A DNA stretch of 64,000 nucleotides from positions 1,116,001 through 1,180,000 of the forward strand of contig NZ_CP039290.1 in the NCBI RefSeq assembly GCF_004798705.1, written 5' to 3'. This document shows positions 46,073-55,414 of this stretch, piece by piece. The stretch's first letter is position 1. Each line of letters starts with the position of its first letter. The stretch is from Arthrobacter sp. PAMC25564. GTDB lineage: Bacteria; Actinomycetota; Actinomycetes; Actinomycetales; Micrococcaceae. The position numbers were made by a program, and so were the translations under genes. Below the pieces are notes generated by a model, which had not been told where the DNA came from, searched no databases, and was given only the letters and a program-made list of their open reading frames with translations.

Positions 46073-46393
46073 GTGTCAATGGCGACTGACCCCCGCGATA
46101 TGCGCACCCGCGGGCCGGCGAGACCCACACCCTATATCGTCAGCGGGGTCCTGCTGGTGACGGGAATTGTTCTGCCTCTGATCGTGCCGATGTATGCCAG
46201 CATGGAGCCGCGTCTGGGCGGCTTGCCTTTCTTCTACTGGTACCAGATGCTGTTGGTGCCGATCGAAGCCGCCGTCATCGGCATCTGCTACCTGCTGGTG
46301 ACACGGGAAGACCAGCGCCGCAGAGACGTCCTGAAGAAGGATATTTCCGCTCAAGGACCGCCGGCAACGAGTGGCGGCGGTGAGCGGCGATGA
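46073..46393 (+). CDS. DUF3311 small membrane protein, partner of the symporter
   Basis: The 106-residue product has two hydrophobic helices (YIVSGVLLVTGIVLPLIVP and MLLVPIEAAVIGICYLLV). It matches DUF3311, a small subunit-like protein regularly encoded with sodium:solute symporters. GTG 46073 was chosen because AAGGAG lies six bases before it; the upstream ATG 46043 lacks a site. Its stop overlaps the symporter ATG by four bases, so co-translation is likely. Confidence 0.82.
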   Translation: MSMATDPRDMRTRGPARPTPYIVSGVLLVTGIVLPLIVPMYASMEPRLGGLPFFYWYQMLLVPIEAAVIGICYLLVTREDQRRRDVLKKDISAQGPPATSGGGERR

Positions 46394-48099
46394 CCATGGT
46401 TCCGGGATCTGCTGTCGTGTCCTCGGCGGTAGTGGCGGCCGACGCCCCGAGGAGCATCAACGTCGTGCCCTTCGTCGTCGTCGTGGTTCTTTTCATCCTC
46501 GTGGGGGTGCTGGGATTCTACGCAGCCCGGTGGCGCGGCGGAGGCAAGGACGGCCTGCACTCGCTGGACGAATGGGGCCTGGGAGGGCGGAAGTTTGGCT
46601 CCTGGGTCACCTGGTTCCTGCTGGGTGGGGACCTGTACACGGCGTACACGTTTGTGGCAGTGCCTGCGGCGATGTGGGCCACGGGTGCGGTGAGCGGCTT
46701 CTTCGCGGTGCCGTACACCGTTGTGCTGTACCCCATCGTTTTCATCCTGATGAGCCGGCTCTGGTCCGTCTCGCACCGCCACGGCTTCGTCACCACGGCA
46801 GACTTCGTGGGCGGCCGTTACGGCTGCAAGCCTCTCTCCATCGCCATCGCGGTCACCGGCATCGTGGCCACCATGCCCTACATTGCCCTTCAGCTGGTCG
46901 GCATCAAGGCTGTCCTGACAGTGCTGGGCGTGGGCAGCCCCGGGAACCCGCTGCTCAATGATCTGCCCTTGATCATCGCTTTCGTGGTGCTCGCGGCCTA
47001 CACCTACACCTCCGGCTTGCGGGCCCCGGCCATGATCGCCGTGGTCAAGGATGTGCTGATCTACCTGGCCGTCATTGTGGCCATCATCTACCTGCCAGCG
47101 AAGTTCGGCGGCTGGGGGCCCATCTTCGACGCCGCCCAGGCCAAGCTCACCGCGGTCAGCCCGGCCACCGGCAAGCCCATTGGCTCCGTCATTCCCGGGG
47201 CGGCCAGCTACTCCGCCTACTGGACGCTGGCACTGGGCTCGGCGCTGGCCTTGTTCATGTACCCGCATTCGGTCACCGGCGTGCTGGCCACCAAGAGCCG
47301 GAACACCATCCGCAAGAACGCAGCCTTGCTGCCGCTCTATTCGCTGGTCCTAGGCTTCCTGGCGTTACTCGGCTACGTGGCAATCGCGGCGGGGACCAAG
47401 CCGACTGAACTGGATGGAACAACGATCAATCCGCAACTGGTCGTTCCCCAGCTGTTCCTGGACAACTTCCCGTCCTGGTTCGCAGGGGTCGCGCTGGCCG
47501 CCATCGCCGTCGGCGCCCTGGTGCCGGCCGCCATTATGTCCATAGCGGCCGCGAACCTTTTCACCCGGAACATCTACCGGGACATCTTCCATGCCGAGGT
47601 CACGCCCAGGAAGGAGGCGAAGGTTTCCAAGATAGCGTCATTGGTGGTGAAGCTCGGGGCGCTGGTCTTTGTTATCGCGATGGACCAGTCCGCCGCCATC
47701 AACATGCAGTTGCTGGGTGGCATCTGGATCCTGCAGACCTTCCCGTCCATCGTGGCGGGCCTGTACACGCGCTGGTTCCACCGCTGGGCCCTGCTGGGCG
47801 GCTGGGCTGCGGGGATCATCTACGGGACCGCCGCAGCATACAACGTGGTCAACCCCGTGACGAGGCAGCATTTTGGTGGTTCGATTGCGGCGATCCCGGG
47901 GACGGATGTGCAGGTGTACATCGCGGTGGTTGCCTTCGCACTCAACCTGATCGTCGCCGTACTGCTGACGTTGATCTTCCGTGCCATGAAGCTGGCGGAC
48001 GGCGAAGACATCACCCATAGCTCGGACTACGGCGCCAATGAGGACAATCCGAAGGTCATCAAAGTGTCAACGGAATGGCCGCGGACCCCGATAGCCTGA
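46390..48099 (+). CDS. Sodium:solute symporter family transporter (monocarboxylate-type)
   Basis: The 569-residue protein has about 13 helices and the SSS pattern: EWGLGGRKFGSWVTWFLLGG, RHGFVTTADFVGGRYG, LFMYPHSVTGVLATKSR and VPAAIMSIAAANLFTRN. With an upstream DUF3311 partner it resembles MctP-type monocarboxylate or urea/acetate symporters. The substrate is not determined by sequence. The C-terminus is hydrophilic and acidic. Confidence 0.85.
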   Translation: MTMVPGSAVVSSAVVAADAPRSINVVPFVVVVVLFILVGVLGFYAARWRGGGKDGLHSLDEWGLGGRKFGSWVTWFLLGGDLYTAYTFVAVPAAMWATGAVSGFFAVPYTVVLYPIVFILMSRLWSVSHRHGFVTTADFVGGRYGCKPLSIAIAVTGIVATMPYIALQLVGIKAVLTVLGVGSPGNPLLNDLPLIIAFVVLAAYTYTSGLRAPAMIAVVKDVLIYLAVIVAIIYLPAKFGGWGPIFDAAQAKLTAVSPATGKPIGSVIPGAASYSAYWTLALGSALALFMYPHSVTGVLATKSRNTIRKNAALLPLYSLVLGFLALLGYVAIAAGTKPTELDGTTINPQLVVPQLFLDNFPSWFAGVALAAIAVGALVPAAIMSIAAANLFTRNIYRDIFHAEVTPRKEAKVSKIASLVVKLGALVFVIAMDQSAAINMQLLGGIWILQTFPSIVAGLYTRWFHRWALLGGWAAGIIYGTAAAYNVVNPVTRQHFGGSIAAIPGTDVQVYIAVVAFALNLIVAVLLTLIFRAMKLADGEDITHSSDYGANEDNPKVIKVSTEWPRTPIA

Positions 48100-48250
48100 G
48101 CCGGGACGCTCCGTCCAGCCCCGCCGGGGAGGGCCGCATCCGCGGTCGGTCAGTGCTCGGGCACGCCTGGCGCCCTTACCCGGGACAGCACTCTGAAGGC
48201 ACTCAAAGAGTTAGCGTTGGCAGAGGCCCGGAATGAAACTGGATACTTGA

Positions 48251-48265
48251 ATGTTCAATAAACAT
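48251..48265. promoter_or_regulatory. Inverted repeat overlapping the luciferase-like gene start
   Basis: ATGTT-CAATA-AACAT spans the first two bases of the start codon at 48264. There is no ribosome binding site before the start. A repressor bound here would block transcription or a leaderless start. Confidence 0.35.
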
Positions 48266-49304
48266 GGACTTTGGCATCTTTACCTTTGGCGAACTTTCCC
48301 GCAACATCAACACCGGCAGTGCGCTGTCCCCGCAGCAGCGGCTGAAGGAGGTCATCGAGCTGGCGAAGCTGGCCGACCAGGGCGGCCTCGGCTTCCTGGG
48401 CCTCGGTGAGCACCACCGGCACGACTTCGCCCTCTCTGCCCCGGAAATCGTGCTGGCCGCGATCGCCCGGGAAACCAAAAACCTGCGCCTCAGCACCGCC
48501 GTCACGGTGCTCTCCACCCAGGACCCGGTTCGGCTCTTCGAGCAGTTCGCCACGCTTGACCTGATCTCGGACGGGCGCGCCGAGATCATCGCCGGCCGGG
48601 GCGCCTTCGTCGAGTCCTACCCGCTGTTCGGCCACAAGCTGGAGGACTACGACGCCCTCTTCGACGAGAAGCTGCGGATGCTGCTGGAACTGCGGGACAA
48701 TGCCGTCGTGACTTGGCACGGTCGGCTGACGCAGAGCATCCCCGGCATGGAGATTGCACCCCGTCCCGTGCAGGACAAGCTGCCCGTCTGGGTGGGCGTG
48801 GGCGGCACCCCGGCGAGCTTTGCCCGGGCCGGGCGGCTGGGGCTGCCGCTGTTCGTGGCACTGCTGTCCGGGCCAGCCCGCTTCCGCCGCCTCGTGGAGC
48901 TTTACCGGCAGAGCGCCGCCCAGGCCGGCCACGACGCCCAAGCGCTGCAAGTCGGGGCGGGCGGCCACTTCTATGTTGCACCCACCTCGCAACAGGCCCG
49001 CGACACGTTCTACCCCTACTACCGGGCCTACTTCGAGCAGAACATGCCGCGCCCGGTGGACCACTTCCCCCGCTCCACCTTCGACGACTGGACCGAGCCC
49101 GGCGGCGGGCTCCTGGTGGGAAGCCCCCAGCAGGTCATCGAGAAGCTGCTGGAAATCCACGAGACCCTCGGCAACACCCGTTATATGGCCCAGATCGGTC
49201 TCGGCGGACTGCCCTTTGCCGAGACGGCACGGTCCATCGAGCTGCTGGCCACCGAAATCATGCCCGCCGTGAACCGCGAAATCGGTGCGCCCGGGGCGGA
49301 CTAA
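48264..49304 (+). CDS. LLM-class flavin-dependent oxidoreductase (luciferase-like)
   Basis: The 346-residue bacterial luciferase-like TIM barrel has MDFGIFTFGELSRN, GLGEHHRHDFALSAPEIVLA, STAVTVLSTQDPVRLFEQF and GRAEIIAGRGAFVESYPLFG. These features define the FMN/F420-dependent monooxygenase family (LLM). The physiological substrate is unknown. Its stop overlaps the convergent CapA gene by four bases, so no shared terminator exists. Confidence 0.88.
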   Translation: MDFGIFTFGELSRNINTGSALSPQQRLKEVIELAKLADQGGLGFLGLGEHHRHDFALSAPEIVLAAIARETKNLRLSTAVTVLSTQDPVRLFEQFATLDLISDGRAEIIAGRGAFVESYPLFGHKLEDYDALFDEKLRMLLELRDNAVVTWHGRLTQSIPGMEIAPRPVQDKLPVWVGVGGTPASFARAGRLGLPLFVALLSGPARFRRLVELYRQSAAQAGHDAQALQVGAGGHFYVAPTSQQARDTFYPYYRAYFEQNMPRPVDHFPRSTFDDWTEPGGGLLVGSPQQVIEKLLEIHETLGNTRYMAQIGLGGLPFAETARSIELLATEIMPAVNREIGAPGAD

Positions 49305-50278
49305 CTCTGATCGACCGGGATCCCAAGGAACCCGCCGGTGTCATTCCAGTTGCTCCGGGTGCCGAGGTCCCGGCTCAACCGCGCCATCCGCCCGGCGATC
49401 TCCCGGGAGGCATCCCGCGCCAGGCGGACCTGGAAATCGGTGATGATGGTCGGGTACAGCCGCAGCGTGTGGGGCGCGCCGGCGCGGGTTTCCAGCATGA
49501 AGATGAAGGACTGGTCGTTGCGTTCCTCGGGGTCAACGGCGTAGTCGTCCACGAAGTCCCCGGCACTGTAGAGGATCGGACGGTTGCGGTAGAGCCCGAC
49601 GCCGCGGAAGATGTGCGGTGAGTGCCCGAACACGACGTCGGCGCCGGCATCAATCAGCGCCCGCGCCAGCTCCTGATGCTCGCGGGGGGCCGCCGAACCC
49701 CAGTTCGGTCCCCAGTGCGCGGAGACGATCAGCAGTTCGACCCGCGCCTTGGTCCGCCCGACCAGTTCCAGCAGGCCCGCCATCCGGCGCCCGGCGTCGG
49801 CTACGGGGACGTAGTACACCCCGGGTGACGTCCCCGTCGCTTCCCAGCCGCGTTGGTTGTCGGTGAAGGCAATAAAGCCGAGGGCGGTGCCGCCCACCCG
49901 CCGCACCGCGGGCCGGCTGGCCGTTTCCCGGTCCAGGCCGGCCCCGGCATGCAGGATCCCGGCCCTGTCGAGCGCCGGGAGGGTCTCACCGAATGCCCCG
50001 GCGCCGAAGTCCAGCACATGGTTGTTGGCCAGCGACACCACGTCGATCCCCGCGTACCGGAGGGTCTCCACGTTCCTGAGATCGGAGCGGAAGTGAAAGA
50101 CCTTGCCGGGCTCGGGTGTTCCGCCGTCGGCGAGGACGCATTCGAGGTTGGCCACCCTGATATCGGCCCGCCGCAGAACTGGGACGGTGTCTCCCCAGGG
50201 ATAGGCCGGGCCGCTCGCCTTCAGCTGTTGGTTCACGAGCCGGCCCAGCATAACGTCGCCCAGCAATGCGATCTGCAT
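49301..50278 (-). CDS. CapA-family (PGA synthesis-type) metallophosphatase-like protein
   Basis: The 325-residue calcineurin-like domain has the CapA landmarks: ALLGDVMLGRLVNQ, VANLECVLADGGTP, VVSLANNHVLDFG, IVSAHWGPNWGS and VVFGHSPHIFRG. No signal peptide is present. CapA proteins take part in poly-gamma-glutamate capsule synthesis, but no capB/capC gene lies nearby, so that role is not supported here. Confidence 0.87.
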   Translation of the reverse strand: MQIALLGDVMLGRLVNQQLKASGPAYPWGDTVPVLRRADIRVANLECVLADGGTPEPGKVFHFRSDLRNVETLRYAGIDVVSLANNHVLDFGAGAFGETLPALDRAGILHAGAGLDRETASRPAVRRVGGTALGFIAFTDNQRGWEATGTSPGVYYVPVADAGRRMAGLLELVGRTKARVELLIVSAHWGPNWGSAAPREHQELARALIDAGADVVFGHSPHIFRGVGLYRNRPILYSAGDFVDDYAVDPEERNDQSFIFMLETRAGAPHTLRLYPTIITDFQVRLARDASREIAGRMARLSRDLGTRSNWNDTGGFLGIPVDQS

Positions 50279-50333
50279 GGCGTCCCTGTCCGTCTACGCT
50301 CCGTCGACAGCTTTGCTGCGGCTCGGCGGCCGC

Positions 50334-50570
50334 CTAATGGACTGCCACGTCCTCGGCGTCTGCAGGCCCGACGAAATTGCATGAACCCGGATGGCGCTCG
50401 GGAAGCGTGCAGGTCCGCCCCGTGGCGAGGTGCACATTGCCGCAGCGGCCTGCCGCGGCGACGTCCTCACGGACGTGAAGACTGCTCAGATCGGGGCGGT
50501 CCCCGCTGTGGTCGTGCGCCTCGGCATTCACCGAGGTGTTCTCATGACTGTTCGAATCGTGATTGGTCAT
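50334..50570 (-). CDS. Small hypothetical protein with a Cys motif
   Basis: The 78-residue product has a disordered, His- and Asn-rich N-terminus (MTNHDSNSHENTSVNAEAH) and a C-terminal CGNVHLATGRTCTLPERHPGSC segment with three Cys and two His that could bind a metal (motif shortened: CGNV, GRTC, RHPGSC). GGGGAGCC precedes the ATG at 50570. No family is recognised. Confidence 0.6.
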   Translation of the reverse strand: MTNHDSNSHENTSVNAEAHDHSGDRPDLSSLHVREDVAAAGRCGNVHLATGRTCTLPERHPGSCNFVGPADAEDVAVH

Positions 50571-50716
50571 TTCGGCCTGGCTCCCCTTGACGTGCCGGTG
50601 GTGTAACAATCCAGGACCCTTCGATGGCCCTGACCTTCAAGTCTCGCCCCGCCGTGTTAAGGCGGAGTTAACGCGGCGCAAGAACGGGGTGCTGCGGCCT
50701 TCGCCGCCGCCCGGGT

Positions 50717-50971
50717 TCAGCCGTTGTAGTTCTCGACCTCGCTGACGGGGCGGGTCTGCGCTTCGTCCGGGTTCTCGCCGTAATCCTTCTTGGCCCGCCG
50801 CTGCCGAAGGAGATCCCAGCACTGGTCCAGCTGTTCCTCCAACTGCTGGAGCCTGAGCGGGCTGGGAACCTGTCCGGCCTCGACCTCGTTGGAGACCTCG
50901 GCCTTTTCACGGAGGTCGTGCTCTTCGGCCACCAGCGCCTTGATGCGTTCCAGAATGTCCTGGTTGTCCAC
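50717..50971 (-). CDS. DUF2630-family protein
   Basis: The 84-residue protein from GTG 50971 reads MDNQDILERIKALVAEEHDL, then LRLQQLEEQLDQCWDLLRQR and an acidic C-terminus with RPVSEVENY. This is the DUF2630 pattern, a small helical protein of actinobacteria of unknown function. AGAGGAAAC precedes the start. It follows the antiporter gene on the same strand by about 90 bases. Confidence 0.85.
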   Translation of the reverse strand: MDNQDILERIKALVAEEHDLREKAEVSNEVEAGQVPSPLRLQQLEEQLDQCWDLLRQRRAKKDYGENPDEAQTRPVSEVENYNG

Positions 50972-51059
50972 TGTTTCCTCTTTCTCGTCCGGCGTTGGTT
51001 CCCTCACCAGCGTACGGACAGGATCCGGCCATGGCCAGAGTCCGGCCCGTCCAAGGGGT

Positions 51060-52934
51060 TCAGCCCAGCAGTTGGTCCGGGTAGCACCAGCGCCAGTCTT
51101 CTCCAGGTTCGATGCTCCGCATGACCGGGTGGCCGCTTGCCTCGAAGTGCCTGAAGGCATGGGTCCCGGGCGATGAGTCGCAGCACCCCACGGAGCCGCA
51201 CGCCACGCACATTCTGAGGTGCACCGTCGTCGTGCCTTCCCGAAGGCAGCCACCGCAGGCGGCGTCGAGTGGAACCACAGGGTCCGGAGCTGACTGGAGG
51301 TGTTCGCAGACTCCGCCCGGCCGGGCAATCCCCTCGCCGCGGCCACTGGCGGAGAGGTCCAGCTCTTCCATGCTGGCATCGAGCATGGATTCCTCGACGT
51401 CGAGCCTGTCGAGCACCTCGCTGAGGACCTCATGGGCGAACTCGCCGCCGCGCCGCAGTTCCAGGACCTTGGCCCGCTCGGCCTCAAGCATGGCCAGCCG
51501 CAGTTGCGCGTAGCGCTGGCTGGGTGTGGCGGCCTCTGACGCAGGCCGGCCGAGCCGCTCCCACGCCGCCAGCCCGCGTTCCTGGGTCCGCCGCTTCAGC
51601 ATGGCCACGACCTCCGGCGGGTCGTTGTCCGTGCGGAGCTCCTGCAGTCGCTGCACCCCGGCGGCGGTGGCCAACTGCATGAGCGAGGCCTGGTTCAGGG
51701 CGTCCTCGCGCTGGTCCGGACCCTTGACCCGCAGCAGCCGGACCAGGGCCGGAAGGGTGAAGCCCTGCAGCACGAGGGTACCCGCCACCACGACCAGGGC
51801 GGCAAGGACCAGGACGGAGCGGTGTTCCAGCTTCGCCGGCAGGACCAGCACGGCAGCGAGCGTCACCACGCCGCGCATGCCGGCCCAGGAAACGATCGCG
51901 GCAAACTGCCAGGGCGGTGCCGGGTCCTTCCGGCGGACGCCCGGGATCAGCCGGGGGAGATAGGTTGCCGGAAAGACCCAGACCGGACGCAGGAGCAGCA
52001 CCGCCAGCAGCACCCCCGCGCAGCCCAGCCAGATCCGGGCCGCCCCCAGCGAGTCATCCTGGACGCCCTCGATGATGGTGCGGACCTGCAGCCCGATCAG
52101 GAGGAACACGGAATTCTCCAGCAGGAACTGGACCGTGTACCAGTTGCTGCGCTGGCTGAGCCGTGCGGCCCCGTTGGGCATCGACGGCGCCTTGGTGCCC
52201 ATGATCAGGCCGGTCACCACGACGGCCAGGACTCCCGAGGCGTGGATTGCCTCGGCCGGCAGGTACGCGACGAGCGGAGCTACCAGGGACGTGGAGGTGT
52301 TGATCGCGACACTGCGGATCCGTTGGCGGAGCCCGGTGAGCACGAAGGCTGCGGCAATACCGACCGCCAGGCCGCCTCCCGCGGCCAGCAGGAATCCGCC
52401 GCCGATCTCGGCGGCCGAGACTGTTCCGGCGATGGCGGCGATGGCGGCCCGGAGGCAGACCAGCGCGGTGGCATCGTTTACCAGCGATTCGCCTTCCAGA
52501 ATGCTGACGATCCGGCGGGGCATGCCCACTTTCCGCGCGATCGCCGTCGCCGCCACGGCATCCGGCGGCGCGACGACGGCCCCGAGCGCCATCGCGGCAG
52601 CCAGCGGTATTTCAGGAAACAGCCACCAGACAACAAAGCCGACGGTGACCGTGCCGAAGATGACGTAGCCGACGGAGAGCAGTCCGATGGCGCGCCGGTT
52701 GGAGCGGAAGTCGAACAGCGAGGTCTGCAGTGCCGCGGCATAGAGCAGTGGGGGCAGAAGTCCGATGAGGACCAGTTCAGGGTTCAGCTCGATCTTGGGG
52801 ACGAACGGCAGGAAGGAACACACGACGCCGGCCAGCACCAGCAGCAGCGGCACCGAGACATTGATCTTCCGGCCCAGCGCGCTTCCCGCGCACACGATCG
52901 CCACGAGGGCCAGGACTCCCAGAGCGACGTCCAT
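51060..52934 (-). CDS. CPA1-type Na+/H+ antiporter fused to a UBP-type zinc finger
   Basis: The first ~410 residues form a 12-helix cation/proton antiporter of the NhaP/CPA1 family with the ion-binding segment GAVVAPPDAVAATAIARK and EGESLVNDATALV. A helical cytoplasmic region follows (about 410-540). The last ~80 residues are a zinc finger of the UBP type: CEHL, CGGCLREG, CVACGSVGCCDSSPGTHAFRH and HPVMRSI. In eukaryotes such fingers bind free C-terminal Gly-Gly of ubiquitin; in bacteria the ligand is unknown. The long ATG start (52934) fits a Met before the first helix. Confidence 0.9.
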   Translation of the reverse strand: MDVALGVLALVAIVCAGSALGRKINVSVPLLLVLAGVVCSFLPFVPKIELNPELVLIGLLPPLLYAAALQTSLFDFRSNRRAIGLLSVGYVIFGTVTVGFVVWWLFPEIPLAAAMALGAVVAPPDAVAATAIARKVGMPRRIVSILEGESLVNDATALVCLRAAIAAIAGTVSAAEIGGGFLLAAGGGLAVGIAAAFVLTGLRQRIRSVAINTSTSLVAPLVAYLPAEAIHASGVLAVVVTGLIMGTKAPSMPNGAARLSQRSNWYTVQFLLENSVFLLIGLQVRTIIEGVQDDSLGAARIWLGCAGVLLAVLLLRPVWVFPATYLPRLIPGVRRKDPAPPWQFAAIVSWAGMRGVVTLAAVLVLPAKLEHRSVLVLAALVVVAGTLVLQGFTLPALVRLLRVKGPDQREDALNQASLMQLATAAGVQRLQELRTDNDPPEVVAMLKRRTQERGLAAWERLGRPASEAATPSQRYAQLRLAMLEAERAKVLELRRGGEFAHEVLSEVLDRLDVEESMLDASMEELDLSASGRGEGIARPGGVCEHLQSAPDPVVPLDAACGGCLREGTTTVHLRMCVACGSVGCCDSSPGTHAFRHFEASGHPVMRSIEPGEDWRWCYPDQLLG

Positions 52935-53030
52935 AGGGCCATTCTCTCAGGTGCCGCTGGCCTACGCTCCTGGGAGCGGATTCCGTACGCCGGTCCGGCG
53001 TCCTGGCCTCACCTCGGCAGCCGCAGGTGC

Positions 53031-53047
53031 CATAGACCACATCTATG
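53031..53047. promoter_or_regulatory. Putative LysR-type operator CATAGA-n5-TCTATG, site 1
   Basis: CATAGACCACATCTATG lies in the divergent region upstream of the AAHS transporter (53164) and the antiporter (52934). The identical hexamers occur again at 55415-55431 in front of the LysR and decarboxylase genes, at the same five-base spacing. Confidence 0.7.
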
Positions 53048-53163
53048 AAGCGCGTCACCTTTATCTATTGGACTTGTGGACGGCGTCTAACCACACTTGG
53101 GGTGATAAAACTTTCGCCGGACACCTGGGTGCTCCGGCTGTGTAGACCAAGGACGCTCACACC

Positions 53164-54420
53164 ATGAATTCACGACGAAAATGGATCGTCATTCTCTGCT
53201 GGCTCACCGTAGTCTTCGAAGGATTCGACCTTGTGGCCCTCGGGGCCTCCATTCCCACCCTGTTGGACACGAAGCACGCCGGATTTGACCCCGCCGGCGC
53301 GACCTTCGTCGCCACCATCTCGCTCGTTGGCGTTGGCGTCGGCGCAGCCCTGATCGGTCCGATCTCGGACCGCTTCGGACGCCGGCTGCCGTTGATCGTC
53401 TGCGTGCTTCTCTTCTCCATCTTCACCCTGCTCTTCCCGTTGATGCCGAACGTGGCCATGATGGGCGTCCTCCGGCTGCTTGCCGGCCTCGGCCTGGGCG
53501 GCTGCATGCCCGTCGCCGTGACCGCGATGCAGGAAGCCGCCCCGAACGACGGCAAGGCGCACTCCAGCACCCTGACCATGACCGGATACCATGTCGGCGC
53601 CGTCGCCGCGTCCCTGATCGCCCTCCTGGTCGGGCGCCAGTGGGAATGGCTGTTCTACGCCGGCGGCGTCCTCGGACTCCTCGCCATCCCGCTCATGTGG
53701 GCCAAGCTGCCGGAAACGTCCCCCGTGGCCGAAGCCCGGAAGGCTGATTCGGCTGACGTCCAGGCTGCCCCGAAGGTCCGCATCGGCGACCTCCTCCGCC
53801 CGCCGTACCTGCACATCACCATCGGCCTCTGGGTCGCCGCGTTCATGGGCCTGCTGCTGGTCTACGGCCTGAACACCTGGCTGCCGCAGCTGATGCGCGG
53901 TGCCGGCTACAACGTCGCCGATTCCCTGGTCCTGCTGCTGGTCCTCAATGTCGGCGCCATCGGCGGCCTGCTGGTCGGCGGCAGGATTGCCGACCGCCGC
54001 GGCGTCAAGGGCACCACCATGTTCTGGTTTGCCGCCGCCGCCGTGCTGCTGGCCGTGCTGAGCGTCAAGATGGACAACCAGCTCGTGCTCAACGGTGTCG
54101 TCTTCGTCACCGGCATCTTCGTCTTCTGCGCCCAGGTGCTCGTCTACGGTTTCGTTGGCTACCTGTACCCCCGCCATATCGTCGCCTCCGGCATGGGCTT
54201 TGTCTCTGCCGTCGGCCGCCTCGGTGCGATCACCGGCCCATGGATCACCGGTCTGCTCGTCGTCGCCGGCATCGCATACCCCTTCGGCTTCTATGTCTTC
54301 GCGGCAGCGGCCCTGCTGGGCGTCGCGGCTGTGGCCGTCATCCCGAAGGCCGAGCGCGGCACCCGCGAGGTCACGGACGAAACCCCCGTCAAGCCCCACA
54401 AGGCTGTGGCCGGCGCTTAA
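53164..54420 (+). CDS. MFS aromatic acid:H+ symporter (AAHS-like)
   Basis: The 418-residue 12-helix carrier fits the AAHS group (PcaK/BenK): VVFEGFDLVALGASIPTL in helix 1 with the key Asp, GPISDRFGRRLPLIV (motif A) and GLGLGGCMPVAVTAM. It probably imports benzoylformate, mandelate or benzoate. It shares an operator with the LysR/decarboxylase genes, so it belongs to that regulon although a LysR gene lies between. A long hairpin follows the stop. Confidence 0.88.
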   Translation: MNSRRKWIVILCWLTVVFEGFDLVALGASIPTLLDTKHAGFDPAGATFVATISLVGVGVGAALIGPISDRFGRRLPLIVCVLLFSIFTLLFPLMPNVAMMGVLRLLAGLGLGGCMPVAVTAMQEAAPNDGKAHSSTLTMTGYHVGAVAASLIALLVGRQWEWLFYAGGVLGLLAIPLMWAKLPETSPVAEARKADSADVQAAPKVRIGDLLRPPYLHITIGLWVAAFMGLLLVYGLNTWLPQLMRGAGYNVADSLVLLLVLNVGAIGGLLVGGRIADRRGVKGTTMFWFAAAAVLLAVLSVKMDNQLVLNGVVFVTGIFVFCAQVLVYGFVGYLYPRHIVASGMGFVSAVGRLGAITGPWITGLLVVAGIAYPFGFYVFAAAALLGVAAVAVIPKAERGTREVTDETPVKPHKAVAGA

Positions 54421-54457
54421 AGCCGACCCGCCAGGACCCCGGACACTGTCCGGCATC

Positions 54458-54505
54458 ACGGCGACGGCGCCCGTTCCGCGGAAGCGGTGCGGGCGCCGTC
54501 GCCGT
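54458..54505. terminator. Bidirectional terminator between transporter and LysR gene
   Basis: 54458-54472 pairs perfectly with 54491-54505 (15 bp); the loop contains a further palindrome TTCCGCGGAA. It lies between convergent stops at 54420 and 54510. Confidence 0.75.
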
Positions 54506-54509
54506 CCGC

Positions 54510-55406
54510 CTAGTCGCCCGGCCCGCCCAGGGCCTCGGCCACGAGGTCCAGGAACCAGGCGGCGGCGCCCAGCGAGGAAATCGCGGCGTCCCAGTACAGT
54601 GTCACCTCGAACTCGGGCGTATCGAAGGGCAGTTCGCGGATGGCCACGGGCCAGCGCTCCGCCATCCTCGTTGCCATCTGCAGCGGCACGATGGCGGCCA
54701 TGCCGCAGCCCGCCACCACTTCGGCCAAGGCGGAGAAGTGCGGGACCCGGAGCGCGATCTCCCGCTCCACCTGCTGCGCCCGGACGGCCCGCTCCACCTG
54801 GTCATGGCCCGCTGCCGGGTCCATGGCCACATGCTTCAGGGCCAGGAAGTCCTGCCATGAGATGCGAGGCCCCGGCGACGCCGCCTCACGCGGCAGCACA
54901 CACACGTAATGGTCGTCGGCCACGATGGTCCGGCGCCCTGAAACGTCCAGCGGGACGCTCGCGATGGCGCCGTCGATCTCGCCATGGGCCAGCCACCCCT
55001 GGACCTGGGAGATCTGCATCGGGACTACTTCAAGGCTCGCACCGGGTGCCTGCACCACGAACCGCTTCATGATCCGCGGCAGGAATGCATGCTCACCGAT
55101 GTCCGAGAGGCACAACCGGAACGTCCTGTCCGTGGAAGAAGGATCGAAGGCCCGGTCCGCGTCCACGGCGTCGTCGACGGCGACCACCGCCTTACGGAAC
55201 ACCGCCGCTAGTTCCGATGCCCGGGCGGTCGGTTCGTAGCCGACCGGTCCGCGGACGAACAGCGGGTCACGCAGGGCGCGCCGCAGCCTCCCGAGGGCAT
55301 GGCTCACCGTCGGCTGCGTCAGGGACAGATCCTGTGCGGCGCGGGTCACCGAGCGGTGGTCATAAATGCTCAGGAAGGTCCGGATCAGGTTCAGGTCAAG
55401 GCTCAC
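54510..55406 (-). CDS. LysR-family regulator of the benzoylformate module
   Basis: The 298-residue LTTR has the N-terminal HTH MSLDLNLIRTFLSIYDHRS, AAQDLSLTQPTVSHALGRLR and a periplasmic-binding-type effector domain. GTG 55406 is the start, nine bases from the palindrome at 55415-55431, so it likely controls its own expression and the divergent decarboxylase and dehydrogenase genes. Confidence 0.9.
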   Translation of the reverse strand: MSLDLNLIRTFLSIYDHRSVTRAAQDLSLTQPTVSHALGRLRRALRDPLFVRGPVGYEPTARASELAAVFRKAVVAVDDAVDADRAFDPSSTDRTFRLCLSDIGEHAFLPRIMKRFVVQAPGASLEVVPMQISQVQGWLAHGEIDGAIASVPLDVSGRRTIVADDHYVCVLPREAASPGPRISWQDFLALKHVAMDPAAGHDQVERAVRAQQVEREIALRVPHFSALAEVVAGCGMAAIVPLQMATRMAERWPVAIRELPFDTPEFEVTLYWDAAISSLGAAAWFLDLVAEALGGPGD

Positions 55407-55414
55407 TTCGCCAT

